From Candidatus Blautia stercorigallinarum (GTDB lineage: Bacteria; Bacillota; Clostridia; Lachnospirales; Lachnospiraceae), in NCBI GenBank assembly GCA_019112785.1, contig DXIQ01000025.1, positions 1-40,130 of the forward strand: a DNA stretch of 40,130 nucleotides. Direction: 5' to 3'. Positions 24,826 through 30,966 of this stretch are shown here, piece after piece. The position numbers were made by a program, and so were the translations under genes. The notes under the pieces are model-generated. The model was not told the DNA's origin. It saw only the letters and a program-made list of their open reading frames with translations, and searched no databases. How positions within the stretch are numbered: position 1 is the first letter of the stretch; the number at the start of each line of letters is the position of its first letter.

Positions 24826-25635
24826 TTAATTTTCTATAAAGTTTTTTATGATTTCTGCGATCCCGCCGTGATCATTGTCGGATTTTGTGACATGATCCGC
24901 TGCTTTTTTGACTTCTTCACTTCCGTTTATCATGGCAATTCCCATGTGTGCTGCTCTGAGCATAGCAATGTCATTTTCTGCATCCCCAGCGGCATAGGTA
25001 TTCTCTCGGGGCACTTCCAGTAACTGACAGAGCCTGCGGATGGCGCTGCCTTTTGATACTCCCAGAGGCACATGTTCCAGGTAATATTCGCTGGAAAAAA
25101 AGAGGGAGATCTTGTCTTTAGCCCATTCCTCTAAAGAACGGCGGTAGGCCTGGTGCAGTTCTTTGTCATGGAGACAGGAAGTAAGGACTTTAAATGGTTC
25201 TTTTGTAAGAGCAGCAGGAGGATCAGGAAGAATGCGGACGGGCATGCTGGTGTGAGAAGCATATTCCCGGAGTTCTTCGCTGTCTTTTGACGCCAGGACA
25301 TATCCATCTTCATAAGTCTGGCAATGAATATGGAATTTTTCCGCCTGCCCGAAAATATATTTTACATAGGGAAGGGGAATGGTTTTTTCATAAATTACCT
25401 TCCGGGCAGTACAGTCATAGATCAATCCTCCATTATAAGTAATGGCATAGCACCGGTTCTGTACAGAGGCCAGCTCTTCTATGTAAGGACGGGCGGAAGA
25501 CAGGGAACGTCCGGTAGAAATAACGGTTATATTCCCCTGGCGTGAGGCACGGCTGATAGCCTCCAGATCTTCAGCGGAAATTCTTTTGTCCCGGTTTAAC
25601 AGGGTACCGTCTAAATCAGTGAATAAAAGCTTCAT
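24826..25635 (-). CDS. HAD-IIB (Cof-type) phosphatase
   Basis: A 269-residue protein. Motif I is FTDLDGTLLNRD with the nucleophile Asp8, motif II is ISTGRS, the Lys of motif III lies in VSKGSAIRRL, and motif IV is GDAENDIAML. The cap of about 100 residues between motifs II and III places it in the Cof/YidA subfamily, which dephosphorylates sugar phosphates or nucleotides such as PLP or FMN. The exact substrate is not predictable. AAAGGAG precedes the ATG by 7 nt. Confidence 0.92.
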   Translation of the reverse strand: MKLLFTDLDGTLLNRDKRISAEDLEAISRASRQGNITVISTGRSLSSARPYIEELASVQNRCYAITYNGGLIYDCTARKVIYEKTIPLPYVKYIFGQAEKFHIHCQTYEDGYVLASKDSEELREYASHTSMPVRILPDPPAALTKEPFKVLTSCLHDKELHQAYRRSLEEWAKDKISLFFSSEYYLEHVPLGVSKGSAIRRLCQLLEVPRENTYAAGDAENDIAMLRAAHMGIAMINGSEEVKKAADHVTKSDNDHGGIAEIIKNFIEN

Positions 25636-25780
25636 TGGCAGACTCCTTTATCTTTATCATTTTGTTTCACTCCGGGATAAGGAGCGTTTTGACAGCCTGA
25701 AGAAAATCCGCTTCAACAGGACTGCACTATGTTCTCAGTTTAGCATAGTCAATTTTTTGCGTCAATTTTTAAATAATCTA

Positions 25781-25809
25781 TTGACAAGAACAGGAAAACC
25801 AAGTAATAT
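25781..25809 (+). promoter_or_regulatory. Strong promoter of the DUF2325 operon
   Basis: TTGACA (25781-25786), exactly 17 bp, TAATAT (25804-25809). Confidence 0.8.
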
Positions 25810-25814
25810 AGTAG

Positions 25815-25828
25815 TTAGTTAAAACTAA
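25815..25828. promoter_or_regulatory. Palindromic operator 1 (TTAG-N6-CTAA)
   Basis: TTAGTTAAAACTAA lies at the expected transcription start, 5 bp after the -10 element. The placement suits a repressor. The same TTAG-N6-CTAA pattern recurs at 25893-25906. The pattern resembles DtxR/IdeR-type metal boxes, which is an inference. Confidence 0.55.
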
Positions 25829-25891
25829 TTGCGGAAAATGATTTCAGGAATATGAGACGGACAGACGGATCCGTTTTCTTTTTCCATATTG

Positions 25892-25907
25892 GTTAGAAAT
25901 AACTAAC
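25892..25907. promoter_or_regulatory. Palindromic operator 2 (TTAG-N6-CTAA)
   Basis: GTTAGAAATAACTAAC sits in the leader just before AAAGGAG of the DUF2325 gene. It has the same half-sites and spacing as operator 1. Between the two lies a small ACGGA/TCCGT hairpin followed by TTTCTTTTT, possibly an attenuator. Confidence 0.5.
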
Positions 25908-25926
25908 TAGAAAGGAGCGATTCCAT

Positions 25927-26226
25927 ATGAGTATTGTAATTATAGGCGGCAACGAGAGAATGGTGGCAAGATATGAAAATCTCTGTCAGGATTATGGCTG
26001 TAAAGCGAAAGTATTTGTCAAGGAGCATGGATCGATCAAGAAAAAGATGGGCTGTCCGGATCTGCTTCTTCTTTTTACTAATACAGTTTCTCATAAGATG
26101 GTTATGAATGCTTCCCAGGAAGCGAAAAGAAATAATATCCCTATTGTCCGGATACACAGAAGCAGCACAGCGGCTCTTCAGTCTGTTCTGGAAGACATCA
26201 AAGGAGGACAGGTAAATGCTGGATAA
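25927..26226 (+). CDS. DUF2325 family protein
   Basis: A 99-residue protein, MSIVIIGGNERMVARYENLC to start, with VSHKMVMNASQEAKRNNIPI and a terminal RIHRSSTAAL. The Rossmann-like GGNERM and the NTVSH segment are typical of DUF2325, a small family of unknown function often found near metal or redox genes. AAAGGAGCG precedes it by a good distance. It overlaps the next gene by 11 nt, so the two are coupled. Confidence 0.85.
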   Translation: MSIVIIGGNERMVARYENLCQDYGCKAKVFVKEHGSIKKKMGCPDLLLLFTNTVSHKMVMNASQEAKRNNIPIVRIHRSSTAALQSVLEDIKGGQVNAG

Positions 26227-26767
26227 GTATCTGATCAGGCACAGCGCCCCTACTTTGGCCGGTTTAAAAACAGCCAATCTTTTCTGGTATTCCAGAGAAA
26301 AGGGGGAAGAATTAGAAGAGGTCCTGGCTCCCTGGAAGGAGATCTTCCGGGAAAAAGGCCTGGGACTCCGGGTGATGAAGGTCAATGGTAACAGAGCTCT
26401 TTTGTATCTTTTCCGGATGGAAAAACTGAGAAGGGAATTAGAAAGAGAAAAGACCAGAGCAATCCTGAAAACCCAGGGATACAATTATGAAACTTCAGAT
26501 GAGGCCATCGAGATCCTGAAGAGCAGAATGGGGGACAATGGCAGCTTTCCCCATGAGGTTGGGCTTTTCCTGGGTTATCCGGAAGAAGATGTCCGGGGAT
26601 TTATGATAAATCAGGGAAAAAACTGTAAATGCTGCGGATGCTGGAAGGTATACTGTGACGAATGTTCAGCCAGAAAAACCTTCTGCAGATATAAAAAATG
26701 TGAAGAGGTCTATCAAAGACTGTTTCTTGCAGGAAAGCCTGTGAGGCAGTTGATCGTGGCTGCTTGA
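26216..26767 (+). CDS. DUF3793 family protein with C-terminal cysteine cluster
   Basis: A 183-residue protein. The conserved segment FPHEVGLFLGYPEEDVRGF (112-130) identifies DUF3793. The C-terminus has eight cysteines (137, 139, 140, 142, 147, 150, 157, 162) within CKCCGCWKVYCDECSARK and the following residues, suggesting a zinc or iron-sulfur site. It is encoded between DUF2325 and a flavodoxin and shares their promoter with palindromic operators. A role in metal or redox homeostasis is inferred from this context only. AAAGGAGG is upstream, inside the DUF2325 gene. Confidence 0.88.
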   Translation: MLDKYLIRHSAPTLAGLKTANLFWYSREKGEELEEVLAPWKEIFREKGLGLRVMKVNGNRALLYLFRMEKLRRELEREKTRAILKTQGYNYETSDEAIEILKSRMGDNGSFPHEVGLFLGYPEEDVRGFMINQGKNCKCCGCWKVYCDECSARKTFCRYKKCEEVYQRLFLAGKPVRQLIVAA

Positions 26768-26794
26768 CATAGAAAATATTTTAAAGAGAGGTAC

Positions 26795-27223
26795 ATGAAT
26801 ATGAAAACAGCAGTTGTATACTGGAGTGGAACTGGCAATACAGAGGCTATGGCCAAGGAAGTAGAGCAGGGAATGAAGGATGCAGGGGCAGAAGTGGAAG
26901 TTTTTGAAGCGGCAGCTTTTTCCGGCAGCAAAATGGGAGAGTATGATGCCATTGCCTTTGGCTGCCCTTCTATGGGTGACGAAGAGCTGGAAGATACAGA
27001 GTTCGCCCCGATGTTTGAGGAATGCAAAAGCGGTCTGCAGGGAAAGAAGATCGGACTTTTCGGTTCTTATGGCTGGGGAGACGGAGAATGGATGCGCAGC
27101 TGGGAAGCTGACTGCAAAGAGGCAGGAGCCAATCTGGTCCAGGAAGGTGTGATCTGCAACGAAGAGCCTGATGAAGAGGCAAAAGGAGCGTGCCAAAATC
27201 TGGGAAAGGCTCTGGCGCAATAA
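26795..27223 (+). CDS. Flavodoxin
   Basis: A 142-residue protein with the FMN phosphate loop WSGTGNTEAM near the N-terminus, FGCPSMGDEELEDTEF (ring loop) and GSYGWGDGEWM (second ring loop). It carries single electrons in place of ferredoxin, commonly induced on iron limitation. As the third gene after DUF2325 and DUF3793 behind the paired palindromes it supports iron-responsive control. A terminator follows at 27252. Confidence 0.93.
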   Translation: MNMKTAVVYWSGTGNTEAMAKEVEQGMKDAGAEVEVFEAAAFSGSKMGEYDAIAFGCPSMGDEELEDTEFAPMFEECKSGLQGKKIGLFGSYGWGDGEWMRSWEADCKEAGANLVQEGVICNEEPDEEAKGACQNLGKALAQ

Positions 27224-27251
27224 GAGATAACTGACGAACAGTCCGGATAAA

Positions 27252-27301
27252 AAAGAGGATCCGAGTGTCCCAGTAAGGGAGGCGGGTCCTCTTATTTTTT
27301 T
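27252..27301 (+). terminator. Terminator of the flavodoxin operon
   Basis: AAGAGGATCCG pairs with CGGGTCCTCTT, followed by ATTTTTTTG. Confidence 0.85.
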
Positions 27302-27302
27302 G

Positions 27303-27331
27303 TTGCATACCATAAAGAGACAGGCTATACT
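27303..27331 (+). promoter_or_regulatory. maf promoter
   Basis: TTGCAT (27303-27308), 17 bp, TATACT (27326-27331). Confidence 0.65.
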
Positions 27332-27379
27332 AAAGGCAGACAAAGAAAAGACAGCAGAAAAAGTCTAAAGGAGTATTAC

Positions 27380-27964
27380 ATGAAAAAGATCATACTTGCA
27401 AGTGCTTCTCCACGGCGCCGGGAGCTTTTGGAACAGATCGGCGCAGTATTTGAAGTCTGTCCCGCTAAAGGAGAAGAGAAGATCACAAAGTCAGATCCAG
27501 GGGAAGCAGCAGAGGAATTATCTCTGGCAAAATGCCGGGAGGTTTTTCAGAGCCTGAAAGAAGACGGTACCGTGATCGGTGCAGACACCATTGTAGTTCT
27601 GGATGGGAAAATTCTGGGAAAACCTGGTTCCGGGGATGAGGCCATCCGGATGCTTTCTGCCCTTCGGGGAAGGACACACCAGGTATTTACCGGCGTAACG
27701 GTAATGAGCCGGGAGGGAGAAAAGGTACAGACAGTTACTTTCCATGAGTCCACCCAGGTAAGTTTTTATCCTATGTCTGACAAGGAGATAGAGGAGTATG
27801 TACTGGATGGAGAACCTATGGACAAGGCGGGAGCCTACGGGATCCAGGGAAAAGGCGCAGTTTTTATCCGGGAAATCCAGGGGGATTATAACAATGTGGT
27901 AGGACTGCCTGTGGCAAGACTATATCAGGAACTGAAAAATATGGGAATTCAGATCAGGGAGTGA
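27380..27964 (+). CDS. maf: Maf-family nucleotide pyrophosphatase
   Basis: A 194-residue protein. The signature ILASASPRRRELLEQIG at the N-terminus, GADTIVVLDGKILGKP and DKAGAYGIQGKG are all present. Maf proteins hydrolyse dTTP/UTP or modified nucleotides (house-cleaning) and are linked to septum arrest. It starts 48 bp after its promoter and is followed after 6 nt by the HAD phosphatase gene. Confidence 0.94.
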   Translation: MKKIILASASPRRRELLEQIGAVFEVCPAKGEEKITKSDPGEAAEELSLAKCREVFQSLKEDGTVIGADTIVVLDGKILGKPGSGDEAIRMLSALRGRTHQVFTGVTVMSREGEKVQTVTFHESTQVSFYPMSDKEIEEYVLDGEPMDKAGAYGIQGKGAVFIREIQGDYNNVVGLPVARLYQELKNMGIQIRE

Positions 27965-27970
27965 AGAGAC

Positions 27971-28648
27971 ATGTATAAAGCCTGTATTTTTGATTTAGAC
28001 GGGACCATCGCCGATACGGTGGAATCTATTGCATATGTGGGAAATAAAACTCTGGAACATTTTCATCTGCCCTCGATACCGGTAAAGGACTATAATTTTT
28101 ATGCGGGAAACGGCGCAGATGAACTGGTGCGGAAGATGCTGGAGGCTGTGCCGGGAGGAGACCAGGCGGATTATGAGCAGGTACGCACCCTGTACAGAAA
28201 GTGGTTTGAGGAAAATCCGTTCTATCATGTTAAGCCTTTTCCGGGAATTGTGGAGCTTTTGGAAAATCTGAAAAAAGAAGGCCTGAAGATCGCAGTGCTT
28301 TCCAACAAACCTCACAGGGCAGCCATAGAGGTGGTGGAAAGAATTTTCGGGGCTGATATGTTCCATAAGGTTCAGGGGCAGACGGAAAAGGTGCCCAGAA
28401 AGCCTTCTCCCATAGGGGCCCTGACCATTGCGGAAGAGTTTGGAGTCAGGCCCGGGGAGTGCCTGTATATGGGAGACACCGATACAGATATGGAAACAGG
28501 ACACGGAGCAGGAATGTTTACTATAGGTGTAACCTGGGGATTCCGCCCCAGAAAGGAACTGGAAGACCATAAGGCGGATCTGATCGTAGACAGACCGGAA
28601 GAGATCCTGGAATTTGTGAAAAAAGATAAAAATCCGGGAAAATCATAA
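27971..28648 (+). CDS. HAD phosphatase, phosphoglycolate phosphatase-like
   Basis: A 225-residue HAD subfamily IA enzyme: nucleophile Asp in FDLDGTIADT (7-16), small helical cap, AVLSNKPHRAA (motif II), KPSPIGAL (motif III Lys) and YMGDTDTDMETG (motif IV). The Gph-like assignment fits length and motifs; pyrophosphatase PpaX or other small phosphate esters remain possible. It shares an operon with maf. Confidence 0.9.
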   Translation: MYKACIFDLDGTIADTVESIAYVGNKTLEHFHLPSIPVKDYNFYAGNGADELVRKMLEAVPGGDQADYEQVRTLYRKWFEENPFYHVKPFPGIVELLENLKKEGLKIAVLSNKPHRAAIEVVERIFGADMFHKVQGQTEKVPRKPSPIGALTIAEEFGVRPGECLYMGDTDTDMETGHGAGMFTIGVTWGFRPRKELEDHKADLIVDRPEEILEFVKKDKNPGKS

Positions 28649-28709
28649 GAGAACAGGCATGGGTATAAAATGACCTGCATACATACAAACTATAAGGGAG
28701 GAAATGAGA

Positions 28710-28973
28710 ATGAACGAATACAGCGATGAGTGCATTTTGACCTTTTTGAAGAATCAGGGACAGCTGTTTTCTGAGCCGGTTGCAGAAACCATGGAAGAGG
28801 CAGAAGCTTTTTTGGAAGACTGCATGGCTGCAGTAGTGGATTCTCTGAAAGAAGTGCGGGAGTATTTTGAAGAAAACGGCATGGACGTAGAGAGAATGTC
28901 AGATGAGGAGCTTGAGGAAGCCGGTGAAGTATTTCCTCTGCCCGGAGGACAGTACCTGATCGTGGAAGGATAG
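28710..28973 (+). CDS. Small acidic protein of unknown function
   Basis: About 87 residues from ATG 28710, which lies 8 nt after GGGAGG; an in-frame ATG at 28704 is only 2 nt from it. It is strongly acidic (ETMEEAEAFLEDC, RMSDEELEEAGEVF) and predicted mostly helical, ending in a short FPLPGGQYLIVEG strand. I do not recognise a family. A good ribosome site and operon-like spacing to the flanking genes argue that it is real. Confidence 0.7.
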   Translation: MNEYSDECILTFLKNQGQLFSEPVAETMEEAEAFLEDCMAAVVDSLKEVREYFEENGMDVERMSDEELEEAGEVFPLPGGQYLIVEG

Positions 28974-29003
28974 ATCAGAACAAAAAGGAACAGGAGTGAT
29001 ACT

Positions 29004-29651
29004 ATGAAGAATAACAGACAGGACAGCGGTCGATTCTGGGACAGACGTTCAAAGATATATGACGCGCAGGTGATCCCTGAATATAAAAGCGCTTATAAGA
29101 AGACTGTAAAACGATCCGCCCATTTTTTAAATAAAGAAGACAGAGTCCTGGAGATCGGCTGCGGTACAGGAAATGCAACCATACCCCTTGCCGGCTGCGT
29201 CAAAGAGATCACAGCTATAGATACCTCCAGGGAGATGATGGACAAGGCAAAGAAAAAGGCGGAAAAGGCAGGAAGGACCAATATCCGCTTTATAAAAAAG
29301 GACCTTATGGAACTGAGCGAGAAGGCCGGAAGCTATGATGCAGTAACAGCATATAACGTACTGCTTTATATGAAGAATCAGGATGAGGTCCTAAGACGGA
29401 TCCATAAACTGCTGAAACCAGGAGGAATCTTTATTTCAGCTACCGATTGTCTGGCAAGAAGTTTTGCTCCTGTGGCTGTGGAAAAATTCTGGAAGAGCAA
29501 GCTGGGTCTGATGCCTTATGTTTCTTTTGAAACGCCTATCGGTCTTATGAGGAAGATCCAGAAACATGGATTTCTGGTCCTGGAGATCGTGAACCTTCAT
29601 CAGAATCCACCGAATATTTTTATTGTAGCCCAGAAAATTGAAAAAAGATAA
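29004..29651 (+). CDS. Class I SAM-dependent methyltransferase
   Basis: A 215-residue protein with motif I VLEIGCGTGNA (48-58), an acidic residue after strand 2 (ITAIDTS), YDAVTAYNVLLYM (motif post-II) and LLKPGGIFISATD (motif III). This is the pattern of ubiE-like or methyltransferase-11 enzymes. The substrate is unknown. Its stop codon is 2 nt before the left direct repeat of the ghost element. Confidence 0.9.
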   Translation: MKNNRQDSGRFWDRRSKIYDAQVIPEYKSAYKKTVKRSAHFLNKEDRVLEIGCGTGNATIPLAGCVKEITAIDTSREMMDKAKKKAEKAGRTNIRFIKKDLMELSEKAGSYDAVTAYNVLLYMKNQDEVLRRIHKLLKPGGIFISATDCLARSFAPVAVEKFWKSKLGLMPYVSFETPIGLMRKIQKHGFLVLEIVNLHQNPPNIFIVAQKIEKR

Positions 29652-29653
29652 GT

Positions 29654-29672
29654 TATTAGCACTCATTTAAAA
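29654..29672 (+). repeat. Left direct repeat (putative attL)
   Basis: Identical over 19 bp to 30830-30848. It contains TTAGCACTC, the left half-site of CIRCE, but the right half-site is absent here (ATAGAGCAAGC follows). Confidence 0.75.
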
Positions 29673-29853
29673 ATAGAGCAAGCTAGATTTTAACTTGTAT
29701 TATCTTTTTCCTTCTGTGTCGAGGAATCCGATAAAATTAAGGATTTTTTTCACTGTAAGATTTATCTTTGCTTATGATGTGTTAAAAAAATGGTACAGAA
29801 AAAGGTACAGGGCAAACAAGAAAAGATGTAATATTTATTGTAACTAAACAAAT

Positions 29854-29895
29854 AAAGCACTCAATGCCTAATCGGTGTCGAGTGCTTTTATATTA
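29854..29895 (+). terminator. Terminator inside the remnant element
   Basis: AAAGCACTC (29854-29862) pairs with GAGTGCTTT (29880-29888), followed by TATATT. The half-site is similar to CIRCE (GCACTC / GAGTGC), but it is a hairpin with a T-rich tail. From 29895 to 30080 no gene is visible. Confidence 0.6.
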
Positions 29896-30079
29896 TAAAA
29901 TCAGTAGTAGAGGTGAGACAGACACATTTCCGGTTAGAATTGACAGCCAGTTGCGTTCAGTGTTTGTAGTTTTGCGGCATTAATGATACCCTCAGTGTAA
30001 AAGGGACCAAAACAGCAGGCCTATACCGGAATAGAGTTTAGGGATTTTTTGCAAAAACATAGAGATTTTGTAAGAAGGA

Positions 30080-30108
30080 TTGAAGCAATGGAAAAGCCAT
30101 GATAGAAT
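30080..30108 (+). promoter_or_regulatory. Toxin mRNA promoter
   Basis: TTGAAG (30080-30085), 17 bp, TAGAAT (30103-30108), about 70 bp before the toxin start codon. Confidence 0.65.
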
Positions 30109-30175
30109 GAGCCAAGGAGCAATCGTGTTGCAGGGTGGCTGACCTCTATTCTTACATAGAATGGGAGTGGTGCTG

Positions 30176-30268
30176 ATGGACAGGAGACCATTTGATTTTA
30201 AGGACCTAATAGCTTTTGGAACGTTCATTTTAGCATTGCTGACATTCGTATTTACGTTCTGTCGATAA
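30176..30268 (+). CDS. Hol_Tox-like type I toxin peptide
   Basis: A 30-residue peptide: MDRRPFDFKDLIAFGTF then ILALLTFVFTFCR, a short charged head and one membrane-spanning segment. GGGAGTGGTG precedes the ATG by 8 nt, a site typical of this family. It resembles the putative holin-like toxins (TxpA/BsrE-type) of Firmicutes, which insert in the membrane. The 3' region after the stop has the characteristic CCACCC...GGGGTGG hairpin followed by GAGGTCAACC and a GGCGGTTGTTCC terminator. An antisense RNA is encoded opposite. Family assignment is by overall pattern. Confidence 0.75.
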   Translation: MDRRPFDFKDLIAFGTFILALLTFVFTFCR

Positions 30269-30283
30269 TGTTTTAAAGCATAG

Positions 30284-30377
30284 AAAAACCACCCTCTAAA
30301 CTTTGACCGAGTATCTGGGGTGGTAATTCTACTTTACCTATGAGGTCAACCCCTTGTGGGCGGTTGTTCCTTTTCTA
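30284..30377 (-). ncRNA. Antisense RNA antitoxin of the type I module
   Basis: On the minus strand TTGCAC (30406-30411), exactly 17 bp and TATAGT (30383-30388) form a strong promoter. The transcript would start near 30376 and end at a hairpin ACCACCC / GGGTGG followed by TTTTTC at 30284. About 94 nt are thus complementary to the 3' untranslated part of the toxin mRNA, which itself ends at CAACCCC/GGGCGGTTG (30347-30366) plus TTCCTTTT. Overlapping 3' ends are the known design of txpA/ratA-like modules. Confidence 0.72.
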
Positions 30378-30690
30378 TTCTTACTATAGCACATCTGATA
30401 GCCGTGTGCAAGTGATTGTAATAATCGAACAATATAATTCTGACAATTATTTGTCATGCTTATATTTTACAATCCACTTGAAGTCTTTACTGATTTGAAC
30501 TTTTTTATTATAACTTTATTTTTTTCAGTTCCTATATTTATCATAAAGCCGTTCTTTCTTTTCCAAAAAACAAAACGTCCAGAAGATATAAAGCCTTCCC
30601 TCGAATACCCAATTTCCCCGAAATAATCTTCCACTGGGTTTACCTCATTATGGACATAACACACATAATATAAAGTGAGCGGACTTTTAG

Positions 30691-30846
30691 CTTTTCGGCC
30701 TGATGGGATTGGCGGAGTCGGGTCTTGAGCCGAAAGTATTGCAGCATATCATGGGGCATACAAACGTGGCTGTTACGCTGAATATATACACACCTAGACT
30801 TCACCCAGATTCAGAAGAAAATGGAAGACTATTAGCACTCATTTAA
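30691..30846 (+). pseudogene. Tyrosine recombinase (integrase), C-terminal fragment
   Basis: The frame reads GLAESGLEPKVLQHIMGHTN then VAVTLNIYT and ends LLALI. This is the C-terminal box of Tn916-like integrases: GH of the active site (MGHTN) and the catalytic Tyr in NIYT. An in-frame stop at 30688 and no upstream homology show that the rest, including the catalytic Arg box I, is lost. The last five codons overlap the right direct repeat. Confidence 0.8.
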
Positions 30847-30848
30847 AA
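30830..30848 (+). repeat. Right direct repeat (putative attR)
   Basis: Identical over 19 bp to 29654-29672; overlaps the 3' end of the integrase fragment and the left half of CIRCE. Confidence 0.75.
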
Positions 30849-30858
30849 TGAGTGCTAA
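30832..30858. promoter_or_regulatory. CIRCE operator (HrcA site) of htpG
   Basis: TTAGCACTC-N9-GAGTGCTAA is an exact match to the CIRCE consensus, 9-9-9. It lies 8 bp upstream of the -35 element of htpG. HrcA binding would repress htpG except under heat or protein-folding stress. The palindrome is followed by TTTTTTC and may also terminate upstream transcription. Confidence 0.92.
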
Positions 30859-30865
30859 TTTTTTC

Positions 30866-30894
30866 TTGACTTTTCGGATTCCGGGTATTAATAT
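30866..30894 (+). promoter_or_regulatory. htpG promoter
   Basis: TTGACT (30866-30871), 17 bp, TAATAT (30889-30894). Confidence 0.75.
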
Positions 30895-30966
30895 GTTCTT
30901 TAGACAAAGGTCTGGTGTGAAATTCAGGCCAAAATGCTAAAAGAAGAAAAAGGAGATGTATTTATC

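Larger units (their letters stand above)
29654..30848 (+). mobile_element. Remnant integrated element bounded by 19-bp direct repeats
   Basis: A 19-bp sequence beginning TATTAGCACTC and ending ATTTAAAA occurs at 29654-29672 and again at 30830-30848. Between the copies lie 1.16 kb with no housekeeping gene: a terminator, a type I toxin-antitoxin locus, a weak 65-codon ORF, and a C-terminal fragment of a tyrosine recombinase whose last codons overlap the right repeat. This is the layout of an element integrated at an att site next to its own int gene, then largely deleted. The right repeat is half of a CIRCE operator. Confidence 0.7.

Noticed and set aside
29850..29890. Second CIRCE site inside the ghost element
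   Set aside because: GCACTC/GAGTGC half-sites are present but the spacing is 17 and a T-rich tail follows; it is a terminator.
30467..30664. 65-codon minus-strand ORF in the ghost element
   Set aside because: No ribosome site and no recognised family. It could be a remnant gene of the element but cannot be supported.
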